From: Bacteroidales bacterium | GTDB taxonomy: Bacteria; Bacteroidota; Bacteroidia; Bacteroidales; VadinHA17 | Direction of reading: 5' to 3' | Length of the DNA: 14,486 bases | Assembly (NCBI GenBank): GCA_025455535.1 | Contig: JALOMM010000012.1 | Coordinates: 1-14,486 of the forward strand | Shown: positions 1 to 7,709 of the stretch, piece by piece | Layout: each line of letters begins with the position of its first letter | How positions within the stretch are numbered: position 1 is the first letter of the stretch | Notes under the pieces: model-generated | Told to the model about the DNA's origin: nothing | Seen by the model: the letters and a program-made list of their open reading frames with translations, nothing else | The model's database searches: none | Position numbers and translations under genes: made by a program

Positions 1-333
1 ATCACAATCGAACTGATGTCACACACTGACTCGCGTGACACCGAGGAATATAACCTCGATCTGTCCCAGAAAAGGGCACAGTCGGTTGTTGATTATCTCA
101 TTGCCAAAGGTATTGAGAGAGAGAGACTCACCGCCAGGGGTTACGGTGAAGCCAGTCCGAAAGTGGTTGATGCACTTATCGTCCAGGAGTCCCCCTTCCT
201 TCGTCCGGGAGCCACTCTTACCGAGCAATATATAAACGGGCTGCAGAGCGATGAGCAGAAAGAGATTGCTCATCAGATAAACCGCCGCACAGAGTTCAGG
301 GTTCTGAGAACTGACTATGTTCCGGCAAAATAA
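1..333 (+). CDS. OmpA-family C-terminal domain protein (5' truncated by window edge)
   Basis: The reading frame is open from the first base, so the gene begins outside the window; only the last 110 residues are visible. They form an OmpA-like peptidoglycan-binding domain: an SHTDSR segment, then [13 protein letters not shown], then an [11 protein letters not shown] segment, and finally NRRTEFRV near the C-terminus. In this family the Asp of the HTD motif and the Arg of the LSxxRA motif bind diaminopimelate in peptidoglycan, and both are present. About 30 residues are inserted between GYGEA and NRRTEF, a form I associate with large Bacteroidota outer-membrane proteins that carry TPR or PD40 repeats ahead of the OmpA domain; that upstream part cannot be seen here. 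The product probably tethers the outer membrane to the cell wall. purM starts 26 bases after the stop with no obvious terminator between them. Confidence 0.9.
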   Translation: MTIELMSHTDSRDTEEYNLDLSQKRAQSVVDYLIAKGIERERLTARGYGEASPKVVDALIVQESPFLRPGATLTEQYINGLQSDEQKEIAHQINRRTEFRVLRTDYVPAK

Positions 334-359
334 ATCCGCAGTTCACTTGCCATAAGATC

Positions 360-1529
360 ATGACAGACAGGTCTCGTTACGGCCGGAGAGGCGTCTCATC
401 AGGAAAGGAAGATGTTCATGCCGCGATCAGGAAGGTTGATAAGGGTCTCTTCCCGGGTGCTTTCTGCAAGATAGTGCCTGACATGCTGGGAGGCGATCCG
501 GAGTATTGCAATATAATGCATGCAGACGGTGCAGGCACAAAGTCATCACTGGCATATGTATACTGGAAAGAGACAGGCGATATCTCGGTCTGGAAAGGGA
601 TCGCCCAGGATGCGGTTGTCATGAACCTTGATGACCTCCTCTGCGTGGGGGCGACCGACAACATTCTTCTCTCCTCGACCATAGGACGTAACAGGAATCT
701 CATCCCCGGCGAGGTGATAAGTGCCATTATCGAGGGCACGGAGGAGTTCCTCAGCCGCTTGCGCAAGGCGGGTGTGGGTATATGGTCAACGGGGGGTGAG
801 ACAGCAGACGTTGGAGACCTGGTCAGGACCATCATAGTTGACTCAACCGTAACAGCACGCATGCGCCGCAGTGATGTCATCACCAATACCGGAATAAGGG
901 CGGGTGACGTTATCGTCGGCCTTGCCTCATCGGGTCAGACTGACTGGGAGAGTGAATATAACTCAGGCATGGGCAGCAACGGACTCACCTCCGCCAGGCA
1001 TGATATATTTGAGAAGTACCTTGCCGGACTCTATCCTGAGAGTTTTGATCCTGCCGTACCTGAGGCACTGGTCTATTCGGGCAGGACAAAGCTGACAGAC
1101 CCTACTGCCGTGCCCGGCATTGACGCCGCCAGGCTGGTTCTGTCTCCCACACGCACGTATGCTCCTGTCGTCATCCGGATTCTCGGATCAATGCGCCATA
1201 AGATCCACGGTATGGTGCACTGCTCGGGCGGCGGTCAGACGAAGATCCTTCATTTCATTGACAGTATGCATGTTATTAAAGACAATCTCTTCCCTGTGCC
1301 TCCTCTCTTTGAGATGATTCAGAAGAGCTCATCAACTCCCTGGGAAGAGATGTACCGTGTCTTCAACATGGGTCACCGCATGGAGCTGTTCGTTGACAGG
1401 GAGGATGCTCAGCCTATCATCGATATTGCCGCTTCATTCAACCTGGATGCCAGGGTCGTGGGGCGGTGCGAGGCTGCCTCATCGAAAAAACTAACGATAA
1501 AAAGCGGCTTTGGGGAGTTTCAATATTAA
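360..1529 (+). CDS. purM: Phosphoribosylformylglycinamidine cyclo-ligase (AIR synthase)
   Basis: Cytosolic enzyme of de novo purine synthesis that closes the imidazole ring of FGAM in an ATP-dependent step to give AIR. The 389 residues cover a whole AIR-synthase fold. The N-terminal half carries HADGAGTKSSLAY (residues 54-66), a DAVVMNLDDLLCVGA segment (84-98) and STGGETADV (143-151), which form the nucleotide and substrate site. The C-terminal half contains HCSGGGQTK (287-295) and FNMGHRMEL (336-344). Enzymes of the E. coli type have FNxGxGM at that last place; the H-R variant and the roughly 390-residue length match the Bacteroidota form of PurM. The ATG at 360 is chosen because the protein then opens with RYGRRGVSSGKEDVH, aligning with the start of that family. 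No promoter is evident in the 26 bases upstream. The order purM-prfA-pyrF is, to my knowledge, common in Bacteroidales. Confidence 0.95.
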   Translation: MTDRSRYGRRGVSSGKEDVHAAIRKVDKGLFPGAFCKIVPDMLGGDPEYCNIMHADGAGTKSSLAYVYWKETGDISVWKGIAQDAVVMNLDDLLCVGATDNILLSSTIGRNRNLIPGEVISAIIEGTEEFLSRLRKAGVGIWSTGGETADVGDLVRTIIVDSTVTARMRRSDVITNTGIRAGDVIVGLASSGQTDWESEYNSGMGSNGLTSARHDIFEKYLAGLYPESFDPAVPEALVYSGRTKLTDPTAVPGIDAARLVLSPTRTYAPVVIRILGSMRHKIHGMVHCSGGGQTKILHFIDSMHVIKDNLFPVPPLFEMIQKSSSTPWEEMYRVFNMGHRMELFVDREDAQPIIDIAASFNLDARVVGRCEAASSKKLTIKSGFGEFQY

Positions 1530-1568
1530 GGCCAGGTGCAAGGGGCAGAGGGCGCGGAGCATGAATAT

Positions 1569-1603
1569 CCTTGCTCCTTGCTCCTTGCTCCATGCTCCTT
1601 ACC
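1569..1603. repeat. Heptamer tandem repeat (CCTTGCT)n with flanking inverted repeat
   Basis: Three perfect copies of CCTTGCT (1569-1589) are followed by a one-mismatch copy (CCATGCT, 1590-1596) and a decayed copy. The segment GGAGCATG at 1556-1563 is an exact inverted complement of CATGCTCC at 1591-1598, so part of the array could fold into a hairpin with a 27-base loop. The array lies in the 137-base purM-prfA spacer, just upstream of the prfA promoter boxes. No coding potential is visible. Role unknown; replication slippage alone could explain it. Confidence 0.75.
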
Positions 1604-1613
1604 GCTCCTGCCT

Positions 1614-1645
1614 ATTGTCTATTGCCTTAATAGTAATTACCTTTG
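1614..1645 (+). promoter_or_regulatory. Bacteroidota-type promoter of prfA-pyrF
   Basis: The -7 box TACCTTTG (1638-1645) fits the Bacteroidota consensus TAnnTTTG exactly. A -33 box ATTG (1614-1617; consensus TTTG) lies 20 bases upstream, the usual spacing. The prfA ATG is 21 bases after the -7 box, giving a short AU-rich leader without a Shine-Dalgarno sequence, typical of this phylum. Confidence 0.75.
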
Positions 1646-1666
1646 CACCCTGAAATTTAATTTGCA

Positions 1667-2752
1667 ATGGCTAATATTCTTATACTTGAGAGGCTTGAGG
1701 GGGTAAAAAGGCGTTTTGCGGAGGTGGGCGACCTGCTGACCGCACCCGATGTGATTTCCGATATGAAGCGTTACATCAGGCTTAGTAAGGAATATAAGGA
1801 GCTTCAGCCGGTAGTGGAGGCATATAACAGGTACAAGAGCGCACTCGATAACCTGGAGAGCTCACGTGCACTGCTTGCTGCCGAGAAGGATGAGGAGATG
1901 CGTGAAATGGCGAAGGCTGAGATAGACACCCTCATAAATACCATCCCTGACATGGAGGAGGAGATAAAGTTTCTCCTTCTGCCGAGAGACCCTGAGGATG
2001 ACAAGAACGCAGTGATGGAGATACGTGCAGGCACGGGAGGAGATGAGGCAAGCATCTTTGCCGGCGATCTCTTCAGGATGTATTCCAAGTACATCGAATC
2101 ACGAGGATGGAAGGTCGAGCTCAGTTCTTTTCAGGAAGGGACTGCCGGAGGTTACAAGGAGATAGTTTTCAATGTCATAGGTGACGGTGTCTACGGCATC
2201 ATGAAATATGAATCAGGGGTGCACCGTGTGCAGAGGGTACCGCAGACGGAGACGCAGGGTCGCATTCACACCTCTGCAGCAACAGTCGCTGTGCTGCCCG
2301 AAGCCAGTGAGTTTGACATAGAGGTACGCAATGAGGACATACGCAAAGACACATACTGCTCATCAGGTCCGGGCGGACAGAGCGTAAACACGACATACTC
2401 GGCCATAAGGCTGACACATGTCCCGACAGGAGTGGTGGTGACCTGCCAGGATGAGAAGTCGCAGATAAAAAACCTCGAGAAGGCGATGAAAGAGCTCCGC
2501 ACACGCCTTTACAACCTCGAGTACCAGAAATATCTTGACGAGATTTCGCACAAGCGCAAGACCATGGTCTCAACCGGCGACCGGTCTGCCAAGATACGCA
2601 CATACAACTACCCGCAGGGCAGGGTCACCGACCACCGTATCAACCTTACCATTTACAATCTGCCGGTTGTGCTCGACGGCAACATACAGGAGCTGCTTGA
2701 CAAGCTTCAGATGGCAGAGAATGCCGAGAGACTCAAGGAAAGCACTAACTGA
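1667..2752 (+). CDS. prfA: Peptide chain release factor 1
   Basis: Class I release factor that reads UAA and UAG in the ribosomal A site and triggers hydrolysis of peptidyl-tRNA. The 361-residue length is typical. Order of parts: helical N-terminal domain (about 1-110), the GTGGDEA segment (122-128), the codon-recognition tripeptide PQT within [14 protein letters not shown] (PQT at 192-194, equivalent to PAT in E. coli RF1), and the catalytic GGQ loop (236-238) in [12 protein letters not shown]2 would have SPF rather than PxT, so this is RF1. The Gln of GGQ is normally methylated by PrmC, which is not in this window. The start at 1667 gives [17 protein letters not shown], matching family N-termini, and sits correctly behind the promoter. 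pyrF follows after 9 bases, so the two are probably cotranscribed. Confidence 0.97.
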   Translation: MANILILERLEGVKRRFAEVGDLLTAPDVISDMKRYIRLSKEYKELQPVVEAYNRYKSALDNLESSRALLAAEKDEEMREMAKAEIDTLINTIPDMEEEIKFLLLPRDPEDDKNAVMEIRAGTGGDEASIFAGDLFRMYSKYIESRGWKVELSSFQEGTAGGYKEIVFNVIGDGVYGIMKYESGVHRVQRVPQTETQGRIHTSAATVAVLPEASEFDIEVRNEDIRKDTYCSSGPGGQSVNTTYSAIRLTHVPTGVVVTCQDEKSQIKNLEKAMKELRTRLYNLEYQKYLDEISHKRKTMVSTGDRSAKIRTYNYPQGRVTDHRINLTIYNLPVVLDGNIQELLDKLQMAENAERLKESTN

Positions 2753-2761
2753 TAACCTTAT

Positions 2762-3586
2762 ATGACCTCACAGGAACTCTTCCGCAACATACTCGACAGA
2801 AAGTCATTTCTGTGCGTGGGGCTTGACCCTGAGATATCCAGGCTGCCTCTATCGGTTGCAGCTGCTGATGATCCGATCTTCGAGTTCAACAGGCGGATAA
2901 TAGATGCCACCCACAGATATACGGCTGCCTATAAGCCTAACTTTGCCTTTTATGAGTCTTACGGACAGAAAGGGATGGCTGCCCTCGATAAGACGGTGAG
3001 GTACATTAACAAGCTTGACACGAATATTTTTATTATTGCTGATGCCAAGCGGGGCGACATAGGCAACACATCGAAGATGTACGCCAGGGCTGTCTTCGCC
3101 GAGATGCCCTTTGATGCGGTCACCGTGGCGCCATACATGGGAGAGGATTCCGTTACGCCGTTCCTTTCCTACCCCGGAAAATGGGCTGTGATACTTGCAC
3201 TCACCTCAAACAGGGGGGCTGATGATTTTCAATATCACACAGAGAAGGGGCAGAGGTTATTTGAACGGGTACTGACCATCTCGCAGAGGTGGGGAACCAC
3301 TGACAACATAATGTATGTCGTTGGGGCCACCAGGGCAGAGATGCTGGCAGACATAAGGAAGATCGTTCCGGATCACTTCCTGCTTGTTCCGGGGGTGGGG
3401 GCGCAGGGAGGCAGCCTCGAGGAGGTAGTAAGATACGGCATGAATGACCGTTGCGGACTGCTTGTCAACTCATCGCGCGGCATCATCTACGCTGACAGCA
3501 CCGACCGTTTTGCCGAGGTAGCCGGAGAGAGAGCCCGCGAGATGCAGGAGGAGATGGCAGGGTACCTGAAAGGGTTGAAGCGCTGA
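2762..3586 (+). CDS. pyrF: Orotidine 5'-phosphate decarboxylase
   Basis: Final enzyme of de novo UMP synthesis: it decarboxylates OMP to UMP in the cytosol without a cofactor. At 274 residues it belongs to the longer 'type 2' OMP decarboxylase subfamily rather than the roughly 230-residue E. coli type. Visible signatures are the substrate-binding Asp in FLCVGLDPE (residues 16-24), KPNFAFYE (58-65), the catalytic DAKRGD motif with D94, K96 and D99, VAPYMGEDS (122-130), VPGVGAQGG (209-217) and NSSRGI (236-241), whose Arg contacts the substrate phosphate. It begins 9 bases after the prfA stop, with no separate promoter and no clear ribosome-binding site, and is probably translated from the prfA transcript. 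It converges on the next, minus-strand gene with only 32 bases between their stop codons. Confidence 0.95.
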   Translation: MTSQELFRNILDRKSFLCVGLDPEISRLPLSVAAADDPIFEFNRRIIDATHRYTAAYKPNFAFYESYGQKGMAALDKTVRYINKLDTNIFIIADAKRGDIGNTSKMYARAVFAEMPFDAVTVAPYMGEDSVTPFLSYPGKWAVILALTSNRGADDFQYHTEKGQRLFERVLTISQRWGTTDNIMYVVGATRAEMLADIRKIVPDHFLLVPGVGAQGGSLEEVVRYGMNDRCGLLVNSSRGIIYADSTDRFAEVAGERAREMQEEMAGYLKGLKR

Positions 3587-3618
3587 GGATTGCTAGGCAG
3601 TCCATGCCAGCCTTACGA

Positions 3619-4602
3619 TCATTTACCTATAAGCGGAGCCAGATTACGGATGTCTGTCATGCCAAATGACAGTTCAAAGCGTGTAAGGTCACACCCGCTT
3701 GAGCGTTGCTGTTTAAGGTATTCCTTGCATTCATCAAGCCTCTGTTTCATGTATTGCTTGTTCTGTACCGACCTGAACCACATGAATTGTATGTCAGAAC
3801 GAGGCAAGGAACGGTCAAAGTACTCCGGATTCACTTTCACTATTCTTGGAAAGATACTGTCCTGGGCACCGTAACCCGGCGTTGAGGAGACCCGTGACAG
3901 TCCCCCGCCGAAATATGCCGGTTTGTTGCGGTCTGACGCAGGTATGGCAGCCCATTCCTGGTCAAGGAACTGCTTGTTATACGAGGCAGCGATCTCATTC
4001 GTCTCCCTGGCAGCAGACTCCCTGGCAACGGCAAAGGCTTCTTCCACTGTGACAGGTATCCAGTAAGGCGGACGTTCCGGGTCATAGATCACCCAACACT
4101 CGCCGTCATAAACATCAATTCCCGGATCAACGGTCTTTTTTCTCAGAGGTGCAGTGAAGTACCCGTGTTCGCTGTTGAAGCTGTCAGTCCATCCCGGAAT
4201 AGGGTCATTAAGATAGAGTGACCATGACGGGGGTTCAATGGTATTATAATCCACCTTTCCCTCTTTGGAATAAAAAAATGACGAAAACTCAAAGGCTATG
4301 CGTGAGGGCACTCCATACCACTGGGGTCTTTTGCATGTCATTGACATGGTATGAATCCTTGCCCTGCCATTAAATCCTTTTATGTCACTCATCACCGGGT
4401 TTTGCCTTATCACGGCAACGGCCTCTTTTATTCTCTCAAGGTTGGCAGTAACCTCAGCTTTAGTGAATCCGCAATCGGTTGTAGCATAGTCAGTTCTGTC
4501 AAGGATTTCGAATGTGCCGGGTTTCTTCGACAGGTCTTCCTGGGCAAATGTCATTAAAGGGATACAAAAACATGCAGCCAGTATTTTTTTCGCTTTACTC
4601 AT
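3619..4602 (-). CDS. Secreted protein of unknown function
   Basis: I do not recognise the family. The 327-residue product begins with a lysine-rich start and hydrophobic stretch, MSKAKKILAACFCIPLMTFA, followed by QED, a plausible signal peptide cut near residue 20. The mature part is rich in aromatic residues and proline: a YFTAPLRKK segment (148-156), an acidic/aromatic stretch ending CWVIYDPERPPYWIPVTVEEAF (169-190), a helical segment (about 186-212), and NPEYFDRSLPRSDIQFMWF (258-276). The C-terminal part (280-300) is a Lys/Arg/Gln-rich helix. Cysteines at 44, 90, 169, 292 and 304 might form disulfides after export. It is the last gene of the minus-strand envelope block and starts 9 bases after the stop of the 1031-residue TPR protein, so both are likely cotranscribed and may act together. 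Its leader, IPLMTFA, resembles IPLMSFA of the MORN-2 protein in the same block. Confidence 0.85.
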   Translation of the reverse strand: MSKAKKILAACFCIPLMTFAQEDLSKKPGTFEILDRTDYATTDCGFTKAEVTANLERIKEAVAVIRQNPVMSDIKGFNGRARIHTMSMTCKRPQWYGVPSRIAFEFSSFFYSKEGKVDYNTIEPPSWSLYLNDPIPGWTDSFNSEHGYFTAPLRKKTVDPGIDVYDGECWVIYDPERPPYWIPVTVEEAFAVARESAARETNEIAASYNKQFLDQEWAAIPASDRNKPAYFGGGLSRVSSTPGYGAQDSIFPRIVKVNPEYFDRSLPRSDIQFMWFRSVQNKQYMKQRLDECKEYLKQQRSSGCDLTRFELSFGMTDIRNLAPLIGK

Positions 4603-4611
4603 CTGTTTTTC

Positions 4612-7600
4612 CTATTTGTTTTTCAATTCAAACTTGCCTGACCAGAGCTCTTTTTTGTAGAAGTCAATGTTTACTTTGGTCTTTGTACCCTTATTTAACT
4701 CATCGACAGCACTCTTCTGAACCTGAACACCTGCAGGGTTTATGGTCTGGTTAATATCACCTGACACAGAACATCCCCTCTTTGTTGATGCCTCGAAGGA
4801 GGCACTGCCATCAGTACCTAATTCGTTGGTGAAATCCTGTTTCACACCGGCGGATAAGTCCCCTTCAAGGCCCTTCGAGCCGTAACTGACCGACGCACCT
4901 CCTGATACTGTGGTTTTGTCATATTGTACTGATGTGTTTGCGCTGGCGGTGGCCGTATAATCCTTGATGCCTCCCTGGTCCCCGCTGATGCTAATCTTAC
5001 CCCCTGCAGATGCACTGAAGTTTCCAACACTGACACCTGCGTCGGCACCAGCCGTGACGCTGTAATCCTTCACCACACCGTTGCCGTCAGAGGATACCGA
5101 TACGGACAGGTTCAGATTGGCGTTGACCTCTCCCTCGCCTACCTCCTTCTTGACACCAACACTCAGCCCGGCGTCGCGCGTGGTTGCTCCGGTGAATTCG
5201 CTCGTAGTGCTTGTATAGTTGAAGCTGGCCGGGAGGTTAAATGCCTTCTGGAGCCAGTCGGTGTTAACCTCCACCACAGTTCGGGCACAAGATGCCCGGA
5301 CCTTGATCAGACCGAGCTGATACTCATCAGCATAGTCATCCAGTTTCTTGAAAAGCTGTGATGATTCAGGTATTTCCCCCGAGTCAAAAACCGCCTTTGC
5401 CTGCTTGTTCCGGGCCAGGCGTTCATTTTCCTCTCCCTCCAATGCCTTATCTTCAGCCTCACGGGCAGCAATAAGCTCTTCAAAGTTGCAGCCGCAATCA
5501 CTTTCATCATGATACTTGAATGAACCGTGTGCTGCCAGTACCGTATTAAGGTACCAGGTAATAGCCTGGTATATTGAGTTGCGCATGTCAGCCTCCTCCT
5601 TACTTCTCACATCCGGATCGGAGATGAGTGCAATGTGGCGGAAAACATCATAGTAATAAGCCTCAGCATTTGGCTTGAAGCGTTGCATGTATGTCGTTGA
5701 AACCACATTGGTGGCCGACCCGAAGGCAGTCCCCTGTATCTGGTTTGCAGCATTGAAGAATCTGACATGTATTGCGTGTCCAATCAATGCCCATTCGGCT
5801 TCCCTGAAGGTGTTTCCTGAACCTTCGGCCGACTTTTTTGCATCTTCTTTTCTCTTTTCAAACTCCTCCTGCTCCGCGTCCCTGACCTTGATCGCATCCT
5901 CCATCTTCCGGTTGCACTGTGCTATAATTTCCGTGACCTGGTCAAATGTTTTCCTGTTCAGCTTGTACAGGTAACCTGCATAAAGATGATTCTTCCGGTT
6001 ATACACCGTGTAGTTCATCTTCTGCATTATGATGTTCATCGGATCGGCATAGTCTTCGGGGTTCATCTGCAGGATTATGTTTATCGGATCAATTTTGCCT
6101 GCAATTGCAACGGTGGAGGCCGTGTTACCGGTGGCAAGATCGAGTTTGGCCTTATTGGCCTCCAGCTTCATCTGCTGCATCTTTGCAAGAAATTCCTCCT
6201 TGCCGGTTACCTTTACATTGGGATCCAGGTCTTTATCCATGTATTTCTGCGGATTCCTGGCCACATCATCCATGTCAACACCGGGATCTATCTTAAGTCC
6301 CATATCCGCCAGCCAGTCGAGCTGTCGGTTTGAGGTGGATGCGAATGATTTTAAGGAATATACCGAAAGCATCTCGGAGAAATCCTTCAGGGCGCTAATC
6401 CCCTGAGGCCCGCAGATAACCTTAAGTGTAGAGTATTGTGTCAGTTTTTTTATCGACGGGGCCTGAAAACTCCCCTGTACCGGCAGGTGCTCTATGAAGT
6501 ACCTCATCTTGTTACGTTCGCTCTGGTCGAGCTGTGTAATGAAGTCGGCTGAGGTCATCACTGGTTCAGCAGCCATTATCTCTATCCCTTTTTCAAACTT
6601 TTCTTCAGGAGCCTCGGAGGGCAGGTCAGAGTACTCTTCGCTCTTCTCAAGGCTCTTGTTTTTTTTGATTGGCAAGCCGGTTGCCAGGGGCCTGTCAAGG
6701 TTGTCATCCTCCAGGATGGCAAGAGCCTTGTCCCTGTTGTTCAGGGCAAGGAAGTAAGCCGCCAGTCCCAGGGCCGCGTCCCACGACTCAGGCTTTATCT
6801 TGCGGGCAACCATGAACAGAGACCGTGCCTCTTCAAGCTTGCCCAGGTCGATGCACAGGTTGCCGAGGTTGATAACCGGTACAAGACTTGCCTCACTCCA
6901 CAGGTCTCCCTTCATTGAATGCTGTATTGCATACAGGTAGGCCGATTCGGCATCGCGGCGATACTGCGCCAGTGCCTCGGGCGACGGTGCCTTTTCGCAT
7001 ATCATCTCCCCGGCTGACAGAATAGCCGACCCCATATTGGCTGCAGCTGTCGGGGAGGCGGGGTCAAGGGCAAATACCGCAGTGGCGAGGGCGATGTTAT
7101 AGTATGGCCTGGGGAAGTTATTGGTTGCCAGGGCCACCGCCAGGGATAGCTCTTTTGCCCTCTGGCGGTTGGGACTCTGACCGTCGAATCGTGGCACCCA
7201 GGTGACTATTGCAGTATAATCGGAAAGATCTTCAGGCCGGAACTTCTGCCTTGCAATCGCATTCATCTCAGATGCCATCCCAAGCATATATTCAACGGAT
7301 GGCACACTGCTCGGGTCAGGCAGGAGAAGCTGCATGGCATTGAGCTCGGTCTCGACTGCAATCAGGGCTAGCCTTCTTTGCCCCTCATCGCGGCCGGAAC
7401 CAAACGGGGAGTAATCTGCTGCCGCTGAAGGTGATGTCTGGGTATTGGGCGAGTATTGCGGTGCAGGCGGGATAGGCACCAGGGTCTCCGGTGTGTACCC
7501 TGACGATTCTGAACCGTTTTGCCCTGAGGCCTGCTGCATCGCATTGACCATCTCGGGTGGCAGTGTTACGCCGGGCGGAAGCATCTTCTTTATCTGCTCG

Positions 7601-7707
7601 AGGTCGAATCCCGGCGGCACGGAAGCGGGCGGTTTCCCCGGATTGTTCTGTGAGATCCCCTGGAGACTTAATAAAGCTGCCGCAGCAAGTAGCAATACCT
7701 GTTTCAT
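4612..7707 (-). CDS. Large exported TPR protein with repetitive Ser/Gly-rich beta C-terminus
   Basis: No named family recognised. The ATG at 7707 is preferred over the in-frame ATG at 7737: it starts a good signal peptide, MKQVLLLAAAALLSLQGISQ, and lies 2 bases after the stop of the preceding gene, whereas the longer form would put ten extra residues ahead of the signal. The 1031-residue product contains, in order, a Pro/Gln/Ser-rich low-complexity region (21-105), helical TPR-like repeats (about 200-335, clearest in LGNLCIDLGKLEEARSLF at 281-298), a charged linker (345-380), a mostly helical middle with a strongly charged coiled-coil-like stretch (590-626) and another at 741-772, and a C-terminal 190 residues (about 840-1030) made of short alternating beta strands rich in Ser, Gly, Ala and Val. 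TPRs usually bind proteins. The C-terminus could be an extracellular beta structure or insert in the outer membrane; this is inference, and the final residue is Lys, not the Phe typical of barrels recognised by BamA. Confidence 0.85.
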   Translation of the reverse strand: MKQVLLLAAAALLSLQGISQNNPGKPPASVPPGFDLEQIKKMLPPGVTLPPEMVNAMQQASGQNGSESSGYTPETLVPIPPAPQYSPNTQTSPSAAADYSPFGSGRDEGQRRLALIAVETELNAMQLLLPDPSSVPSVEYMLGMASEMNAIARQKFRPEDLSDYTAIVTWVPRFDGQSPNRQRAKELSLAVALATNNFPRPYYNIALATAVFALDPASPTAAANMGSAILSAGEMICEKAPSPEALAQYRRDAESAYLYAIQHSMKGDLWSEASLVPVINLGNLCIDLGKLEEARSLFMVARKIKPESWDAALGLAAYFLALNNRDKALAILEDDNLDRPLATGLPIKKNKSLEKSEEYSDLPSEAPEEKFEKGIEIMAAEPVMTSADFITQLDQSERNKMRYFIEHLPVQGSFQAPSIKKLTQYSTLKVICGPQGISALKDFSEMLSVYSLKSFASTSNRQLDWLADMGLKIDPGVDMDDVARNPQKYMDKDLDPNVKVTGKEEFLAKMQQMKLEANKAKLDLATGNTASTVAIAGKIDPINIILQMNPEDYADPMNIIMQKMNYTVYNRKNHLYAGYLYKLNRKTFDQVTEIIAQCNRKMEDAIKVRDAEQEEFEKRKEDAKKSAEGSGNTFREAEWALIGHAIHVRFFNAANQIQGTAFGSATNVVSTTYMQRFKPNAEAYYYDVFRHIALISDPDVRSKEEADMRNSIYQAITWYLNTVLAAHGSFKYHDESDCGCNFEELIAAREAEDKALEGEENERLARNKQAKAVFDSGEIPESSQLFKKLDDYADEYQLGLIKVRASCARTVVEVNTDWLQKAFNLPASFNYTSTTSEFTGATTRDAGLSVGVKKEVGEGEVNANLNLSVSVSSDGNGVVKDYSVTAGADAGVSVGNFSASAGGKISISGDQGGIKDYTATASANTSVQYDKTTVSGGASVSYGSKGLEGDLSAGVKQDFTNELGTDGSASFEASTKRGCSVSGDINQTINPAGVQVQKSAVDELNKGTKTKVNIDFYKKELWSGKFELKNK
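4873..5088 (-). repeat. Two ~36-residue internal beta repeats in the C-terminus of the TPR protein
   Basis: Residues 874-910 and 910-945 (numbered from the 7707 start) align with each other: each opens with Asp, then Gly and Val/Ile-Lys-Asp-Tyr, followed by alternating Thr/Ala/Ser/Val positions and a Gly-Gly turn (VVKDYSVTAGADAGVSV against IKDYTATASANTSVQY). Flanking strands (about 846-873 and 946-985) share the same alternating character with weaker similarity. The DNA copies have diverged, so the duplication is old. Confidence 0.65.
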
Positions 7708-7709
7708 GT

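Noticed and set aside
416..886. Minus-strand open frame of 156 codons within purM
   Set aside because: Antisense to the conserved nucleotide-binding motifs of PurM; no recognisable domain and no promoter.
1569..1603. Short repeat array considered as a CRISPR remnant
   Set aside because: The units are seven bases with no spacers, unlike CRISPR repeats of 24-48 bases with unique spacers.
2199..2603. Open reading frame of 134 codons on the minus strand inside prfA
   Set aside because: It lies wholly antisense to a clear RF1 gene, including its GGQ region; its composition (many Cys, Arg, Ser, Pro) is that of a shadow frame.
3593..3610. Small hairpin between the convergent pyrF and secreted-protein genes considered as a terminator
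   Set aside because: Only a four-base GGCA/TGCC stem with a possible bulged extension and no T-run on either strand; too weak to call.
3590..3874. Plus-strand frame just after pyrF
   Set aside because: Overlaps the minus-strand secreted-protein gene over most of its length, which has a signal peptide and coherent composition; the plus-strand frame has neither.
5986..6333. Plus-strand frame of 115 codons (and others between 5675 and 6757) opposite the TPR protein
   Set aside because: All lie opposite the continuous 1031-codon frame; no family match or start signals.
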